From positions 186,001 through 250,000 of the forward strand of contig CAWUEW020000003.1 in NCBI GenBank assembly GCA_963921255.3: 64,000 bases of DNA, in the 5' to 3' direction. The number at the start of each line of letters is the position of its first letter. Within the stretch, counting starts at the first letter, position 1. This document shows positions 8,262 to 16,311 of the stretch, in pieces. The stretch is from JANSYL01 sp963921255 (GTDB taxonomy: Bacteria; Pseudomonadota; Alphaproteobacteria; Rhodobacterales; Rhodobacteraceae). The notes below the pieces were generated by a model that worked only from the letters and a program-made list of their open reading frames with translations, was not told the origin of the DNA and did no database searches. The translations under genes and the position numbers were made by a program.

Positions 8262-8596
8262 GAGATCGCTGGCATATCCTGGAGGCGGGCGACACCCTGA
8301 CCGTTGCCCGGCGCCTGCCGGTGCGGTTCGACTTGCGCGTCGCGGCGGGGTTTCCCGAGGCCCATCGGCTGCGGCTGGCGCATCAGATCCGACAGGACGT
8401 GTGGCGCGCCTTGCAGCGCTTGCGGGGCTTCAGCCCAGTTGTCGCCGTGACCCGGACCGCCACCGGCCTGTGGGTCGAAGCCGGCGGCGCCATCGACGGG
8501 CGGGTGCCGGGAACGGCCGCCCCATGTCTGGCGACCCTGTTGGGCGACCCGGTGCATCGCGCCCGCTGGTTGCGCTACGCGGCGCCTCGGAGGTGA
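8258..8596 (+). CDS. Hypothetical protein, TTG start, coupled to RidA gene
   Basis: A 112-residue basic protein rich in arginine and leucine, without recognised domain or membrane segment. The only start that fits is TTG 8258, which overlaps the RidA stop codon (TTGA), the usual sign of translational coupling. The next coding region starts ten bases after its stop. It is treated as real because it fills the space exactly in a run of tightly packed genes, but the function is unknown and codon use is the only other support. Confidence 0.5.
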   Translation: MRDRWHILEAGDTLTVARRLPVRFDLRVAAGFPEAHRLRLAHQIRQDVWRALQRLRGFSPVVAVTRTATGLWVEAGGAIDGRVPGTAAPCLATLLGDPVHRARWLRYAAPRR

Positions 8597-8606
8597 CGCA
8601 GGTGGT

Positions 8607-9050
8607 GTGGACCCCCTTCCTTCCCAAGCGCGGTCGCGCCCCATCCTTGCCCCGGCGATGATGGGCATGCTTGGGTCGGTCACCGCTGCGACCGGGTGGG
8701 CGGATGACAGCGCGCCCGCGCCCGTGCTGGCGCCCTCGGGCGTCGGGATGACCTTGCACGAGGTGCTTTACGAAGAGCAGCCCTATTCGGGCGAGACCTT
8801 GATCGTTGTTCGTGTGGTGGCCCCGGCCATTACATCCCCGGTTCTGGCGGCAACGGTGCAGGCCGATATGCAGTGGGTGTGCGAGACATGGGGCCTTCCG
8901 GCATCAAGCCGCCTGTCGGTTCCGGCCGATCAGATTGTCGTCGAATTGATGGCCGAACCGATCACCCGAGGCGAACCCGCGCCCGACATAACGCAGTTTT
9001 TTGAAACATACAGCCCGCAAGACGACGTCTGTATCTGGGAGCTTTTCTGA
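8607..9050 (+). CDS. DUF6497-like exported protein
   Basis: A 147-residue protein. With the GTG start at 8607 the N-terminus has arginines followed by a hydrophobic run and an ATGWADD ending that resembles a signal peptide; an ATG at 8658 would give a much shorter leader. The segments MQWVCETWGLP, QIVVELM and the ending CIWELF match, to my recollection, the Rhodobacteraceae family DUF6497, which has no known function. Two conserved cysteines, in WVCETW and near the C-terminus, could form a disulfide in the periplasm. Confidence 0.6.
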   Translation: MDPLPSQARSRPILAPAMMGMLGSVTAATGWADDSAPAPVLAPSGVGMTLHEVLYEEQPYSGETLIVVRVVAPAITSPVLAATVQADMQWVCETWGLPASSRLSVPADQIVVELMAEPITRGEPAPDITQFFETYSPQDDVCIWELF

Positions 9051-9255
9051 TGCGGATACAGAATGTTGTGGCACCTAGTTCAAGTAATCGAAATTGTGAG
9101 GCATTCGAGTCACAGCGCCGAACTGCCTGTGGAAACTCCTGTGGATTAGTCACGGTTGCAGGTATCCTGAAAAGTGGCTGCCCCCGTGCAGCTGTACCTC
9201 AGGTTGTGGCCGGGCGTTCGCGCCCGGTCACAATCCAAAACAATAGGAGAGCGAG

Positions 9256-9402
9256 ATGTCTCGTTACATCAAATCGCTTCTTGCCCTGGGACTTGTGGCA
9301 GGTCTTGCAGCATGCGCCGCTCCGGTGCCCGAGCAGGAAGAGATTATCTTTATCGAACCGGCTCCGATCGTTCACGAGCCAGTCTACAACAAATACGGTT
9401 GA
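9256..9402 (+). CDS. Small lipoprotein (48 residues)
   Basis: A short open frame from ATG 9256 to TGA 9402 encodes 48 residues: an N-terminal MSRYIKSLLALGL leader, lipobox LAAC with Cys20, then a proline- and glutamate-rich tail ending in VYNKYG. AGGAGA at 9245-9250 is a good ribosome site, and an intrinsic terminator follows at 9411-9442, so it has the full structure of a single-gene unit. The predicted product is a lipid-anchored envelope peptide of unknown function. Confidence 0.7.
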   Translation: MSRYIKSLLALGLVAGLAACAAPVPEQEEIIFIEPAPIVHEPVYNKYG

Positions 9403-9410
9403 GACACCCT

Positions 9411-9442
9411 CCGGGCGGGACCTGCGTTCCGCCCGGCCTTTT
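9411..9442 (+). terminator. Intrinsic terminator after the small lipoprotein gene
   Basis: CCGGGCGG (9411-9418) pairs perfectly with CCGCCCGG (9429-9436) across a 10-base loop, followed by CCTTTT. It ends the transcript of the 48-residue lipoprotein. Confidence 0.75.
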
Positions 9443-9468
9443 GCCCCAAGCGCGCTGCGGGGGGCGAC

Positions 9469-9843
9469 ATGATCAAGCACCGCGGTTTCCCCTCGCGCCT
9501 GCCAAGCAGCGACTACCATTTCACCATTCGACGCGCCAACAAGGGCGGGGCGACCAAGCTGATCGCGCGGGAACGCTATGCGGACCGACGCCCGGCCGAT
9601 CGCCGCGCTGATGCCGGGTTCATGGAGGCGCTGTGGCTGTATTTCGGGACCGAGCCCTTTGCGCGCGGCAATCTGGATGCCGGGCGGCTGAGCTGGCTGT
9701 TTGGCCGCGAGGTGGTCGCAGCCGAAGATCCGTTTGACCCGGAAGACTATGACGCCCTTATGGTGATCGACGAAGCCCGCGCCCGCGCCAGTTTTCCCGA
9801 GGCGTTCGACGGCGGCAGCATCTGGGAGGACGGATCGGCATGA
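9469..9843 (+). CDS. Conserved-looking hypothetical protein
   Basis: A 124-residue soluble protein with a basic N-terminal third (HRGFPSRLPSSDYHFTIRRA) and an acidic C-terminal half (EDPFDPEDYDALMVIDEARA). No domain is recognised. It starts 26 bases after an intrinsic terminator, so it should have its own promoter or depend on readthrough. The start ATG 9469 follows GGGGGGCGAC. It could be specific to Rhodobacteraceae, but I cannot place it in a family. Confidence 0.55.
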   Translation: MIKHRGFPSRLPSSDYHFTIRRANKGGATKLIARERYADRRPADRRADAGFMEALWLYFGTEPFARGNLDAGRLSWLFGREVVAAEDPFDPEDYDALMVIDEARARASFPEAFDGGSIWEDGSA

Positions 9844-10046
9844 ACCTGCCCGCCCCCCGCAGAACTGCGCAAAAAAGCGCGCATCGCGTGGCCCGGACCG
9901 GATCGCCACTTTCCCGCCACATTTCCTGTGACACAGTGGCCCTACCGGCCTGTGTCCCCAACATCAAAACGGCCGGATTTGACAAGACGTGTTACCCTTC
10001 CCCTTGTGCGCGGTCGGCCCATTCCTTGAGTCGACCGCGTTTTTTT
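9844..10046 (+). other. Structured intergenic segment ending in a strong terminator; possible small RNA or long 3' UTR
   Basis: No credible protein is encoded here. An imperfect hairpin pairs GACACA...GGCC with GGCC...TGTGTC at about 9929-9957. CGCGGTCG (10009-10016) pairs perfectly with CGACCGCG (10032-10039) and is followed by seven T residues (10040-10046). TTGACA at 9979-9984 resembles a -35 box, but no convincing -10 follows. The terminator may end the 9469 gene's transcript after a 165-base 3' UTR, or an independent small RNA. The choice cannot be made from sequence alone. Confidence 0.35.
10009..10046 (+). terminator. Strong intrinsic terminator
   Basis: A perfect 8-base stem CGCGGTCG/CGACCGCG with a 15-base loop is followed by TTTTTTT. 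It is the best intrinsic terminator in the first 30 kb, yet it lies 165 bases beyond the nearest upstream stop codon. Confidence 0.8.
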
Positions 10047-10141
10047 GCCGACCGAGGGTGTAGGAAAACCGTGCCTTTTTCGGATGCCGGTTTCGGTGTA
10101 AGGCTGGCGGTACGAGGATCATCGACAGGAGCAGACGCAAA

Positions 10142-10351
10142 ATGCGCGCCACCCAGAAAACCCCACTCATCGCAACCCTGTTTGCGGGCGTTCTTGCCCT
10201 CTCGGGGTGTGTCACATCGGATCTTGAACGCGGCGCCATTGGTGCGGCCGCGGGCGGCGTTGGCGCCGCGGCCCTTGGCGGCAATGTCGGCACCGGCATC
10301 CTGGTCGGCGCAGCCGCCGGTGCGCTGTGCGACGACGTCAGCTTGTGCTGA
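10142..10351 (+). CDS. Small glycine-zipper lipoprotein
   Basis: A 69-residue lipoprotein: positively charged start, hydrophobic leader, lipobox LSGC, then a glycine/alanine-rich zipper (GAIGAAAGGVGAAALGG, GILVGAAAGAL). Such glycine-zipper segments insert into or pack against membranes in osmotic-stress and entericidin-like lipoproteins. AGGAG lies nine bases before the ATG. A terminator at 10386-10420 separates it from pccA, so it is an independent unit. Confidence 0.8.
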   Translation: MRATQKTPLIATLFAGVLALSGCVTSDLERGAIGAAAGGVGAAALGGNVGTGILVGAAAGALCDDVSLC

Positions 10352-10385
10352 TCGCCCGGATCTAAAACACCATTCAAACAACGAG

Positions 10386-10420
10386 GGCCACCGGTCGCAT
10401 TGCGTTCCGGTGGTCTTTTT
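10386..10420 (+). terminator. Intrinsic terminator before pccA
   Basis: GGCCACCGG (10386-10394) pairs with CCGGTGGTC (10407-10415), with one G-T pair, and is followed by TTTTT. It ends transcription of the small lipoprotein gene. Confidence 0.8.
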
Positions 10421-10465
10421 GTGTCAAGACGGCGGGAAACGGCCGGAAGGAAGGGACGAAGAGAT

Positions 10466-12511
10466 ATGTTCAAAAAGCTGCTGATCGCCAACCGGGGCGA
10501 AATTGCCTGCCGCGTCATCAAGACGGCACGCAAGATGGGGATCCCAACGGTCGCCGTCTATTCCGATGCCGACCGCAATGCCCTGCATGTGAAAATGGCG
10601 GACGAAGCGGTGCATATCGGCCCGCCGCCCGCTGCCGAAAGTTATATCGTGATCGACAAGATCATGGACGCGATCAAGCAGACCGGCGCTGAGGCGGTTC
10701 ATCCGGGCTATGGCTTCTTGTCCGAGAACATGAATTTCGCGGCGGCCCTGGCCAAGGCAGGTGTCGCATTTGTCGGCCCGCCGGAAGGTGCGATCGAATC
10801 GATGGGCGACAAGATCACGTCGAAGAAGATCGCAGCGGAGGCCGGGGTAAGCACGGTGCCCGGCCATATGGGTCTGATCGAGGATGCCGAGGAAGCGATC
10901 AAGATCTCGGGTGAGATCGGATATCCGGTGATGCTGAAGGCCTCGGCCGGCGGCGGCGGCAAGGGGATGCGGATCGCCTGGAACGAGGACGAGGTGCGCG
11001 AAGGCTTCCAGGCCTCGAAGAACGAAGCGGCGGCCAGCTTTGGCGATGACCGCATGTTCATCGAAAAATTCGTCACACAGCCGCGCCATATCGAGATTCA
11101 GGTTCTGGCCGACGCCCATGGCAACGCGGTGTATCTGGGCGAGCGCGAATGCTCGATCCAGCGTCGGAACCAGAAGGTCATCGAGGAGGCCCCGTCGCCG
11201 TTCCTCGACCCCGAAACGCGCAAGGCGATGGGCGAGCAGGCCGTCGCGCTGGCCAAGGCCGTGGGCTACACCAGCGCGGGCACGGTCGAGTTCATCGTGG
11301 ATGGCGACAAGAACTTCTACTTCCTCGAGATGAACACGCGCCTGCAGGTGGAACACCCGGTGACGGAGCTGATCACCGGTGTCGATCTGGTGGAACAGAT
11401 GATCCGTGTGGCCGGCGGTGAGCCGCTGTCGATCACGCAGGAGGATGTGACGCTGACCGGGTGGGCGATCGAAAGCCGGCTCTACGCGGAAGACCCTTAT
11501 CGCAACTTCCTGCCGTCGATCGGGCGCCTGACGCGCTATCGTCCGCCGGCCGAAACCGCCGCCGGTCCGCTGCTGGACACTGGCAAATGGCAGGGGGAGG
11601 CGCCCTCGGGCGACACGGCCGTGCGCAACGATACCGGCGTCTACGAAGGCGGCGAGATCAGCATGTATTACGACCCGATGATCGCGAAGCTGTGCACCTG
11701 GGCGCCGGATCGGGCGCAGGCCATCGAAGCAATGCGCGTGGCGCTGGACGGGTTCGAGTTGGAGGGGACCGGCCACAACCTGCCCTTCCTGAGCGCCGTG
11801 ATGGACCACGAGCGGTTCGTGACCGGCAACATCACCACGGCCTTCATTGCCGAGGAGTATCCCGACGGGTTTGACGGCGTGACGCTGGACGATGCCGCGC
11901 TGAAGCGCGTTGCGGCGGCGGCGTCGGCCATGCACCGGGTTGCCGAGATCCGGCGCACGCGCATCTCGGGCCGTCTGGGCAACCACGAGCGGCGCGTCGG
12001 CTCGGATTGGGTGGTCACGGCGCAGGGGCAGACCCTGCCGGTGCATATTGATGCCGATCACGATGGTTCGACCGTGACCTTTGCGGACGGGGCGGTGATG
12101 CGGGTGAGCTCGGATTGGACGCCGGGCAATCAGCTGGCGCGTCTGACGGTCGACGGCGAGGCGCTGGTCATCAAGGTTGGCAAAGTGCCGGGCGGGTTCC
12201 GGATGCGGACCCGTGGGGCGGACCTGAAGGTGCTGGTGCGCAGCCCGCGCAACGCGGAACTCGCGGAACTGATGCCCGAGAAGCTGCCGCCAGACACGTC
12301 GAAGATGCTGCTGTGCCCGATGCCCGGTCTGATCGTGAAGGTCGATGTGGCCGAAGGCGACGAGGTGCAGGAAGGTCAGGCGCTGTGCACGGTCGAGGCG
12401 ATGAAGCTGGAAAACATCCTGCGCGCCGAGAAGAAGGGTGTCGTCTCCAAGATCAACGCCGGCCCGGGCGACAGCCTGGCCGTTGACGATGTGATCATGG
12501 AATTCGAGTAA
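10466..12511 (+). CDS. pccA: Propionyl-CoA carboxylase alpha subunit (biotin carboxylase and carrier)
   Basis: A 681-residue protein with an N-terminal biotin carboxylase domain (KLLIANRGEIACRV, HPGYGFLSEN, ATP-grasp loop GGGGKGMR), a linker domain that contacts the beta subunit, and a C-terminal biotinyl domain with CTVEAMKLEN, in which Lys647 would carry biotin. It carboxylates biotin using ATP and bicarbonate. Together with PccB it forms methylmalonyl-CoA. The start at 10466 is chosen because MFKKLLIANRGE is the conserved N-terminus and AAGGAAGGGA precedes it. It follows a terminator, so it is transcribed separately from pccB. Confidence 0.95.
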   Translation: MFKKLLIANRGEIACRVIKTARKMGIPTVAVYSDADRNALHVKMADEAVHIGPPPAAESYIVIDKIMDAIKQTGAEAVHPGYGFLSENMNFAAALAKAGVAFVGPPEGAIESMGDKITSKKIAAEAGVSTVPGHMGLIEDAEEAIKISGEIGYPVMLKASAGGGGKGMRIAWNEDEVREGFQASKNEAAASFGDDRMFIEKFVTQPRHIEIQVLADAHGNAVYLGERECSIQRRNQKVIEEAPSPFLDPETRKAMGEQAVALAKAVGYTSAGTVEFIVDGDKNFYFLEMNTRLQVEHPVTELITGVDLVEQMIRVAGGEPLSITQEDVTLTGWAIESRLYAEDPYRNFLPSIGRLTRYRPPAETAAGPLLDTGKWQGEAPSGDTAVRNDTGVYEGGEISMYYDPMIAKLCTWAPDRAQAIEAMRVALDGFELEGTGHNLPFLSAVMDHERFVTGNITTAFIAEEYPDGFDGVTLDDAALKRVAAAASAMHRVAEIRRTRISGRLGNHERRVGSDWVVTAQGQTLPVHIDADHDGSTVTFADGAVMRVSSDWTPGNQLARLTVDGEALVIKVGKVPGGFRMRTRGADLKVLVRSPRNAELAELMPEKLPPDTSKMLLCPMPGLIVKVDVAEGDEVQEGQALCTVEAMKLENILRAEKKGVVSKINAGPGDSLAVDDVIMEFE

Positions 12512-12513
12512 GC

Positions 12514-12549
12514 AGTTGAAGGCGCGGGGTTATTCTCCGCGCCGCAACT
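12514..12549. terminator. Hairpin between convergent pccA and DUF4174 gene
   Basis: GGCGCGG (12521-12527) pairs with CCGCGCC (12537-12543), extended by AGTTG (12514-12518) and CAACT (12545-12549). It spans the stop codon of the minus-strand gene. No U-run follows on either strand, so termination is possible but may need Rho. Confidence 0.4.
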
Positions 12550-13018
12550 CTTCCTGGCGCAACGAGAAATTGTCGATGGCGCGCACGATTTCGCGCACAT
12601 CGCGGGGTGATGGACGGCGAATGCCGACCGATCCGTCTTTCTGCATGATCACCAAAGCAAACCCGCGCGGGCGCAATTGGGTGCGGATCGCGGATCGGGC
12701 GGATGGATCGGTGTCGACCAGGATCACAACATCGCGTTCCAGCAGCGGGTCGGGCCGGTCGGCCAGAAGCTCCATCTGTTCGATGAACCGGGGATCGGCG
12801 GGTGTGTCGGCAAAGACCACGATCGGACGGGCCACCCAGAGGAATTCCTCAAGGGTGAAATCGGCCGCGTCGCGGGGCTCCATCGGATCGACGGCTTCGA
12901 CCGGCGTCTCGGCCGAACTGTCCGATGCCATGGCCACATCCCCGTCCGTGCTGTCTTGGGCAAACGCCGGGGCAGACAGGCCTAAAGCCACTAAAAACGC
13001 TAGAAAAATCGGTCGCAT
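12530..13018 (-). CDS. DUF4174 domain exported protein
   Basis: A 162-residue protein. MRPIFLAFLVALGLSAPAFAQ is a clear signal peptide, followed by an acidic linker and a thioredoxin-like DUF4174 region (FLWVARPIVVFADTPADPRF, later RPRGFALVIMQKDG). The family has no defined activity; no CxxC motif is visible. The start at 13018 is preferred over an upstream in-frame codon because it begins the signal peptide and GGAGGG lies just before it. It is convergent with pccA. Confidence 0.8.
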   Translation of the reverse strand: MRPIFLAFLVALGLSAPAFAQDSTDGDVAMASDSSAETPVEAVDPMEPRDAADFTLEEFLWVARPIVVFADTPADPRFIEQMELLADRPDPLLERDVVILVDTDPSARSAIRTQLRPRGFALVIMQKDGSVGIRRPSPRDVREIVRAIDNFSLRQEELRRGE

Positions 13019-13168
13019 GAGCCCTCCGTCCCGAAAGATATAGGCACCGCTTGGCCGAAAGCGAAGCCCCAAGCTGCGACAATCGGGCCAATCTTCACGG
13101 CATCTTCATTCCTTGGCCTCAGACCCGACGCATTGCTTGGGTTTCGTGGGGGAATGAAGGATCGGCGC

Positions 13169-14095
13169 ATGAAAATCGTTCTGCATGTCGGCGCACATCA
13201 GACCGCCACAACAACGCTGCAACGCATGATGGGCGGCAGCCGTCTGGCGCTTGAGGCGGCCAAAATCGGCTACTGGGGGCCCAAGCGCACCCGGGGCGGG
13301 TTGTTTCAGGGATTGATCGGGCATTCGGGCGCCGTGCACCCCTGGCACGTCAGCCGCGCGCGCAAGCGGGTGCGCCTTGGCCTAGCCACGTTGGCCGACC
13401 GTGGGGTCGACCGGTTGCTGGTCAGCGAAGAGAACATGCTTGGAACCATGCGCAGCGTCCTGGACGACCGGATCCTCTTCGGGGATGCGGCCCTGCGCGT
13501 GCACCGGTTTGCGCAGGCGTTTGACGGCCACGACCTGACCATTGCCCTGGGCATTCGGAGCTACGCGGCGTGGTGGCGGTCCGTCCTGGCCTTTCGTCTG
13601 ACCCGGGGTGGACCACGGCCAAGCCGGCCCCTGGCCGCGAAGCTGGTCGCGCAACCGCGCCGGTGGCGTCACGTCGTTGCGGATCTTGCCGTTGCGGTCC
13701 CGCATGCCCGCATCGTCGTGTGGGATCACGCCGGCATGGGGCGCCGACCGGACGCCCTGGTGCGATCTCTCCTGGATGTGGATCTGCCCTTTTCCGGCGC
13801 GGCAGAGCGGCTAAACACCGGCGCATCCCTGGACGCGTTGCGCGCCTATGTGGATGCCTGCGGGTACAACCCCGAGGTGATCCCTAGCGACGCAGGCGAC
13901 TTTATGCCGTTTGACGCTGATCAACGTGCGGTGCTAGGCGACCTCTATTGTGACGATATTGATTGGTTGGCCGCCGGGGCGGACGGATTGGCCACCTTTC
14001 TCGCTGAGCCGGGGCATCAGACCCCGCGCCAGACTGGACACGGAAGAGGACAACCCAATGACGGACCGCATCGACGATTGGCGGACACTGGCTGA
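13169..14095 (+). CDS. Sulfotransferase-like protein
   Basis: A 308-residue protein. The N-terminal MKIVLHVGAHQTATTTLQRM resembles the 5'-phosphosulfate-binding loop of PAPS-dependent sulfotransferases, and the segment around VSEENMLGTM is a common second motif in the bacterial family. The acceptor is unknown. The start 13169 is used because it opens the conserved strand and AAGG lies eight bases upstream; 13154 is an alternative. The last 12 codons overlap the first codons of the mutase gene by 38 bases in another frame, so the arginine-rich C-terminal tail may be a non-functional extension. Confidence 0.7.
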   Translation: MKIVLHVGAHQTATTTLQRMMGGSRLALEAAKIGYWGPKRTRGGLFQGLIGHSGAVHPWHVSRARKRVRLGLATLADRGVDRLLVSEENMLGTMRSVLDDRILFGDAALRVHRFAQAFDGHDLTIALGIRSYAAWWRSVLAFRLTRGGPRPSRPLAAKLVAQPRRWRHVVADLAVAVPHARIVVWDHAGMGRRPDALVRSLLDVDLPFSGAAERLNTGASLDALRAYVDACGYNPEVIPSDAGDFMPFDADQRAVLGDLYCDDIDWLAAGADGLATFLAEPGHQTPRQTGHGRGQPNDGPHRRLADTG

Positions 14096-16196
14096 AAAAG
14101 AGTTGAAGGGCCGGGACCCTGACAGCCTGACGTGGCAGACGCTGGAAGGCATCGACGTCAAACCAATCTACACCGACGCGGACACCGCCGATCTGGACCA
14201 TATGGGCACCCTGCCGGGCTTTGGGCCGTTCACGCGCGGGGTCAAGGCCACGATGTATGCCGGCCGCCCCTGGACGATCCGCCAGTATGCCGGGTTTTCC
14301 ACCGCCGAAGAATCGAACGCATTTTACCGCAAGGCCCTGGATGCCGGTCAGCAAGGCGTGTCGGTCGCGTTCGATCTGGCGACGCATCGCGGCTATGACA
14401 GTGACCATCCCCGCGTTGTGGGCGATGTGGGCAAGGCTGGCGTGGCCATCGACAGCGTCGAGGACATGAAGATCCTGTTCGATGGCATTCCGTTGGACCG
14501 CATCTCGGTCTCGATGACGATGAACGGCGCGGTCATCCCGGTGTTGGCCAATTTCATCGTGACCGGGGAAGAACAGGGACATGACCGTTCGGTTCTGTCG
14601 GGCACCATTCAGAACGACATTCTGAAGGAGTTCATGGTCCGCAACACCTATATCTACCCGCCCGAGCCGTCGATGCGGATCATCTCGGACATTATCGAAT
14701 ACACCTCGAATGAAATGCCCAAGTTCAACTCGATTTCGATCTCGGGCTACCACATGCAGGAGGCTGGCGCGAACCTCGTGCAGGAGCTGGCCTATACCCT
14801 GGCCGACGGGCGCGAATACGTGCGTGCTGCCATCGAGGCCGGGATGGATGTGGACAAGTTTGCCGGGCGCCTGAGCTTCTTCTTCGCGATTGGCATGAAC
14901 TTTTTCATGGAGATCGCCAAGCTGCGGGCCGCGCGCACACTCTGGCACCGCATCATGACCGAGTTCGGGGCGAAATCCGACCGCTCCAAGATGCTGCGGA
15001 CGCATTGCCAGACCTCGGGCGTCAGCCTGCAGGAACAGGATCCCTACAACAACGTCGTGCGCACCGCCTACGAGGCGATGAGCGCGGTGTTGGGCGGCAC
15101 GCAGAGCCTGCACACCAATGCGCTGGACGAGGCCATCGCGCTGCCGACCGAGTTTTCGGCCCGCATCGCCCGCAACACGCAGCTGATCCTGCAAGAGGAA
15201 ACCGGCGTGACCAAGACCGTCGATCCGCTGGCGGGGTCCTATTACGTGGAAAGCCTGACCAACGATCTGATCGAGAAAGCCTGGGCCTTGATCGAAGAGG
15301 TCGAGGAGATGGGCGGCATGACCAAGGCCGTCGCCTCGGGCATGCCGAAGCTGCGGATCGAGGAAAGCGCGGCCAAGCGGCAAGCGATGATCGACCGTGG
15401 CGAGGAGGTGATCGTCGGGGTCAACAAGTACCGCAAGGATCACGAAGATCCGATCGACATTCTGGAAATCGACAACGACAAGGTGCGCGAGGCGCAGGTG
15501 GCCCGGCTTGAGGCGATGCGCCAGTCGCGCGACGACGCGGCCTGCACCGCGGCTCTGGCCGAGTTGCGCCGCCGGGCGACCGAGGGCGGGAACCTGTTGG
15601 AAGCCGCGGTCGAGGCGGCCCGGGCCCGCGCCAGCGTGGGAGAGATCAGCATGGCCATGGAAGAGGCATTCGGCCGCCACCGCGCCGAGGTGAAGACGCT
15701 CGCCGGGGTGTATGGCGCAGCCTACGAGGGGGATGAAGGCTTTGCCCAGATCCAGAAGGACGTGGACGCCTTTGCCGAAGCCGAAGGCCGCCGCCCGCGC
15801 ATGTTGGTGGTGAAAATGGGCCAGGATGGCCATGACCGCGGCGCCAAGGTCATCGCGACCGCCTTTGCCGATATTGGCTTTGACGTGGATGTCGGACCGC
15901 TGTTCCAGACCCCGGAAGAAGCCGCGCAGGATGCCATCGACAATGACGTGCATGTGGTCGGGATTTCCAGCCAGGCAGCGGGGCACAAGACCCTTGCGCC
16001 GAAGCTGATCGATGCGCTCAAGGCCGAAGGGGCGGGGGATATCATCGTGATCTGTGGCGGGGTCATTCCGCAGCAGGATTACGAGTATCTGCAAAACGCC
16101 GGCGTGAAGGCCATCTTTGGACCGGGCACCAATATCCCGGCGGCCGCCCGCGATATCCTGGACCTGATCCGCGCGGCGCAAGCAGAAGCTGCCTGA
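14058..16196 (+). CDS. Methylmalonyl-CoA mutase
   Basis: A 712-residue single-chain adenosylcobalamin-dependent mutase. It interconverts (R)-methylmalonyl-CoA and succinyl-CoA, the last step of propionyl-CoA assimilation. The N-terminal barrel contains GVKATMYAGRPWTIRQYAGF and VSVAFDLATHRGYDSD. The C-terminal cobalamin domain carries DGHDRG (about residues 590-595) with His592 as cobalt ligand, and the CGGVIP strand. The ATG at 14058 is preferred to upstream in-frame codons because MTDRIDDWRTLAEKEL is the usual N-terminus and GGAAGAGGA precedes it. Symbols scpA, mcmA and bhbA are all in use for this gene, so none is assigned. Confidence 0.95.
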   Translation: MTDRIDDWRTLAEKELKGRDPDSLTWQTLEGIDVKPIYTDADTADLDHMGTLPGFGPFTRGVKATMYAGRPWTIRQYAGFSTAEESNAFYRKALDAGQQGVSVAFDLATHRGYDSDHPRVVGDVGKAGVAIDSVEDMKILFDGIPLDRISVSMTMNGAVIPVLANFIVTGEEQGHDRSVLSGTIQNDILKEFMVRNTYIYPPEPSMRIISDIIEYTSNEMPKFNSISISGYHMQEAGANLVQELAYTLADGREYVRAAIEAGMDVDKFAGRLSFFFAIGMNFFMEIAKLRAARTLWHRIMTEFGAKSDRSKMLRTHCQTSGVSLQEQDPYNNVVRTAYEAMSAVLGGTQSLHTNALDEAIALPTEFSARIARNTQLILQEETGVTKTVDPLAGSYYVESLTNDLIEKAWALIEEVEEMGGMTKAVASGMPKLRIEESAAKRQAMIDRGEEVIVGVNKYRKDHEDPIDILEIDNDKVREAQVARLEAMRQSRDDAACTAALAELRRRATEGGNLLEAAVEAARARASVGEISMAMEEAFGRHRAEVKTLAGVYGAAYEGDEGFAQIQKDVDAFAEAEGRRPRMLVVKMGQDGHDRGAKVIATAFADIGFDVDVGPLFQTPEEAAQDAIDNDVHVVGISSQAAGHKTLAPKLIDALKAEGAGDIIVICGGVIPQQDYEYLQNAGVKAIFGPGTNIPAAARDILDLIRAAQAEAA

Positions 16197-16221
16197 TCGA
16201 CGCGGAGTGCTGCGAAATGCG

Positions 16222-16243
16222 TCGCCCCGTGGCACCGGGGCGA
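16222..16243 (+). terminator. Weak hairpin after the mutase gene
   Basis: TCGCCCCG (16222-16229) pairs with CGGGGCGA (16236-16243) across a 6-base loop. There is no U-run, so it is at best a Rho-assisted terminator or a 3' stabilising hairpin. Confidence 0.35.
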
Positions 16244-16311
16244 TTGCAGGCGGCTTTCCCCTTGCTCTGCGGGTGCACCTGACGCATCAAGACCGGTAAC
16301 AGGAGGCGCCC

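Noticed and set aside
9050..9472. A 140-codon frame covering the small lipoprotein gene
   Set aside because: It overlaps the 48-residue lipoprotein and its terminator in another frame; the lipoprotein has the ribosome site, lipobox and terminator.
13902..16235. A 777-codon open frame on the minus strand opposite the methylmalonyl-CoA mutase gene
   Set aside because: It is the antisense of a clearly conserved enzyme, has a histidine/arginine/glycine-rich composition and no recognisable domain; such frames are expected in GC-rich DNA.
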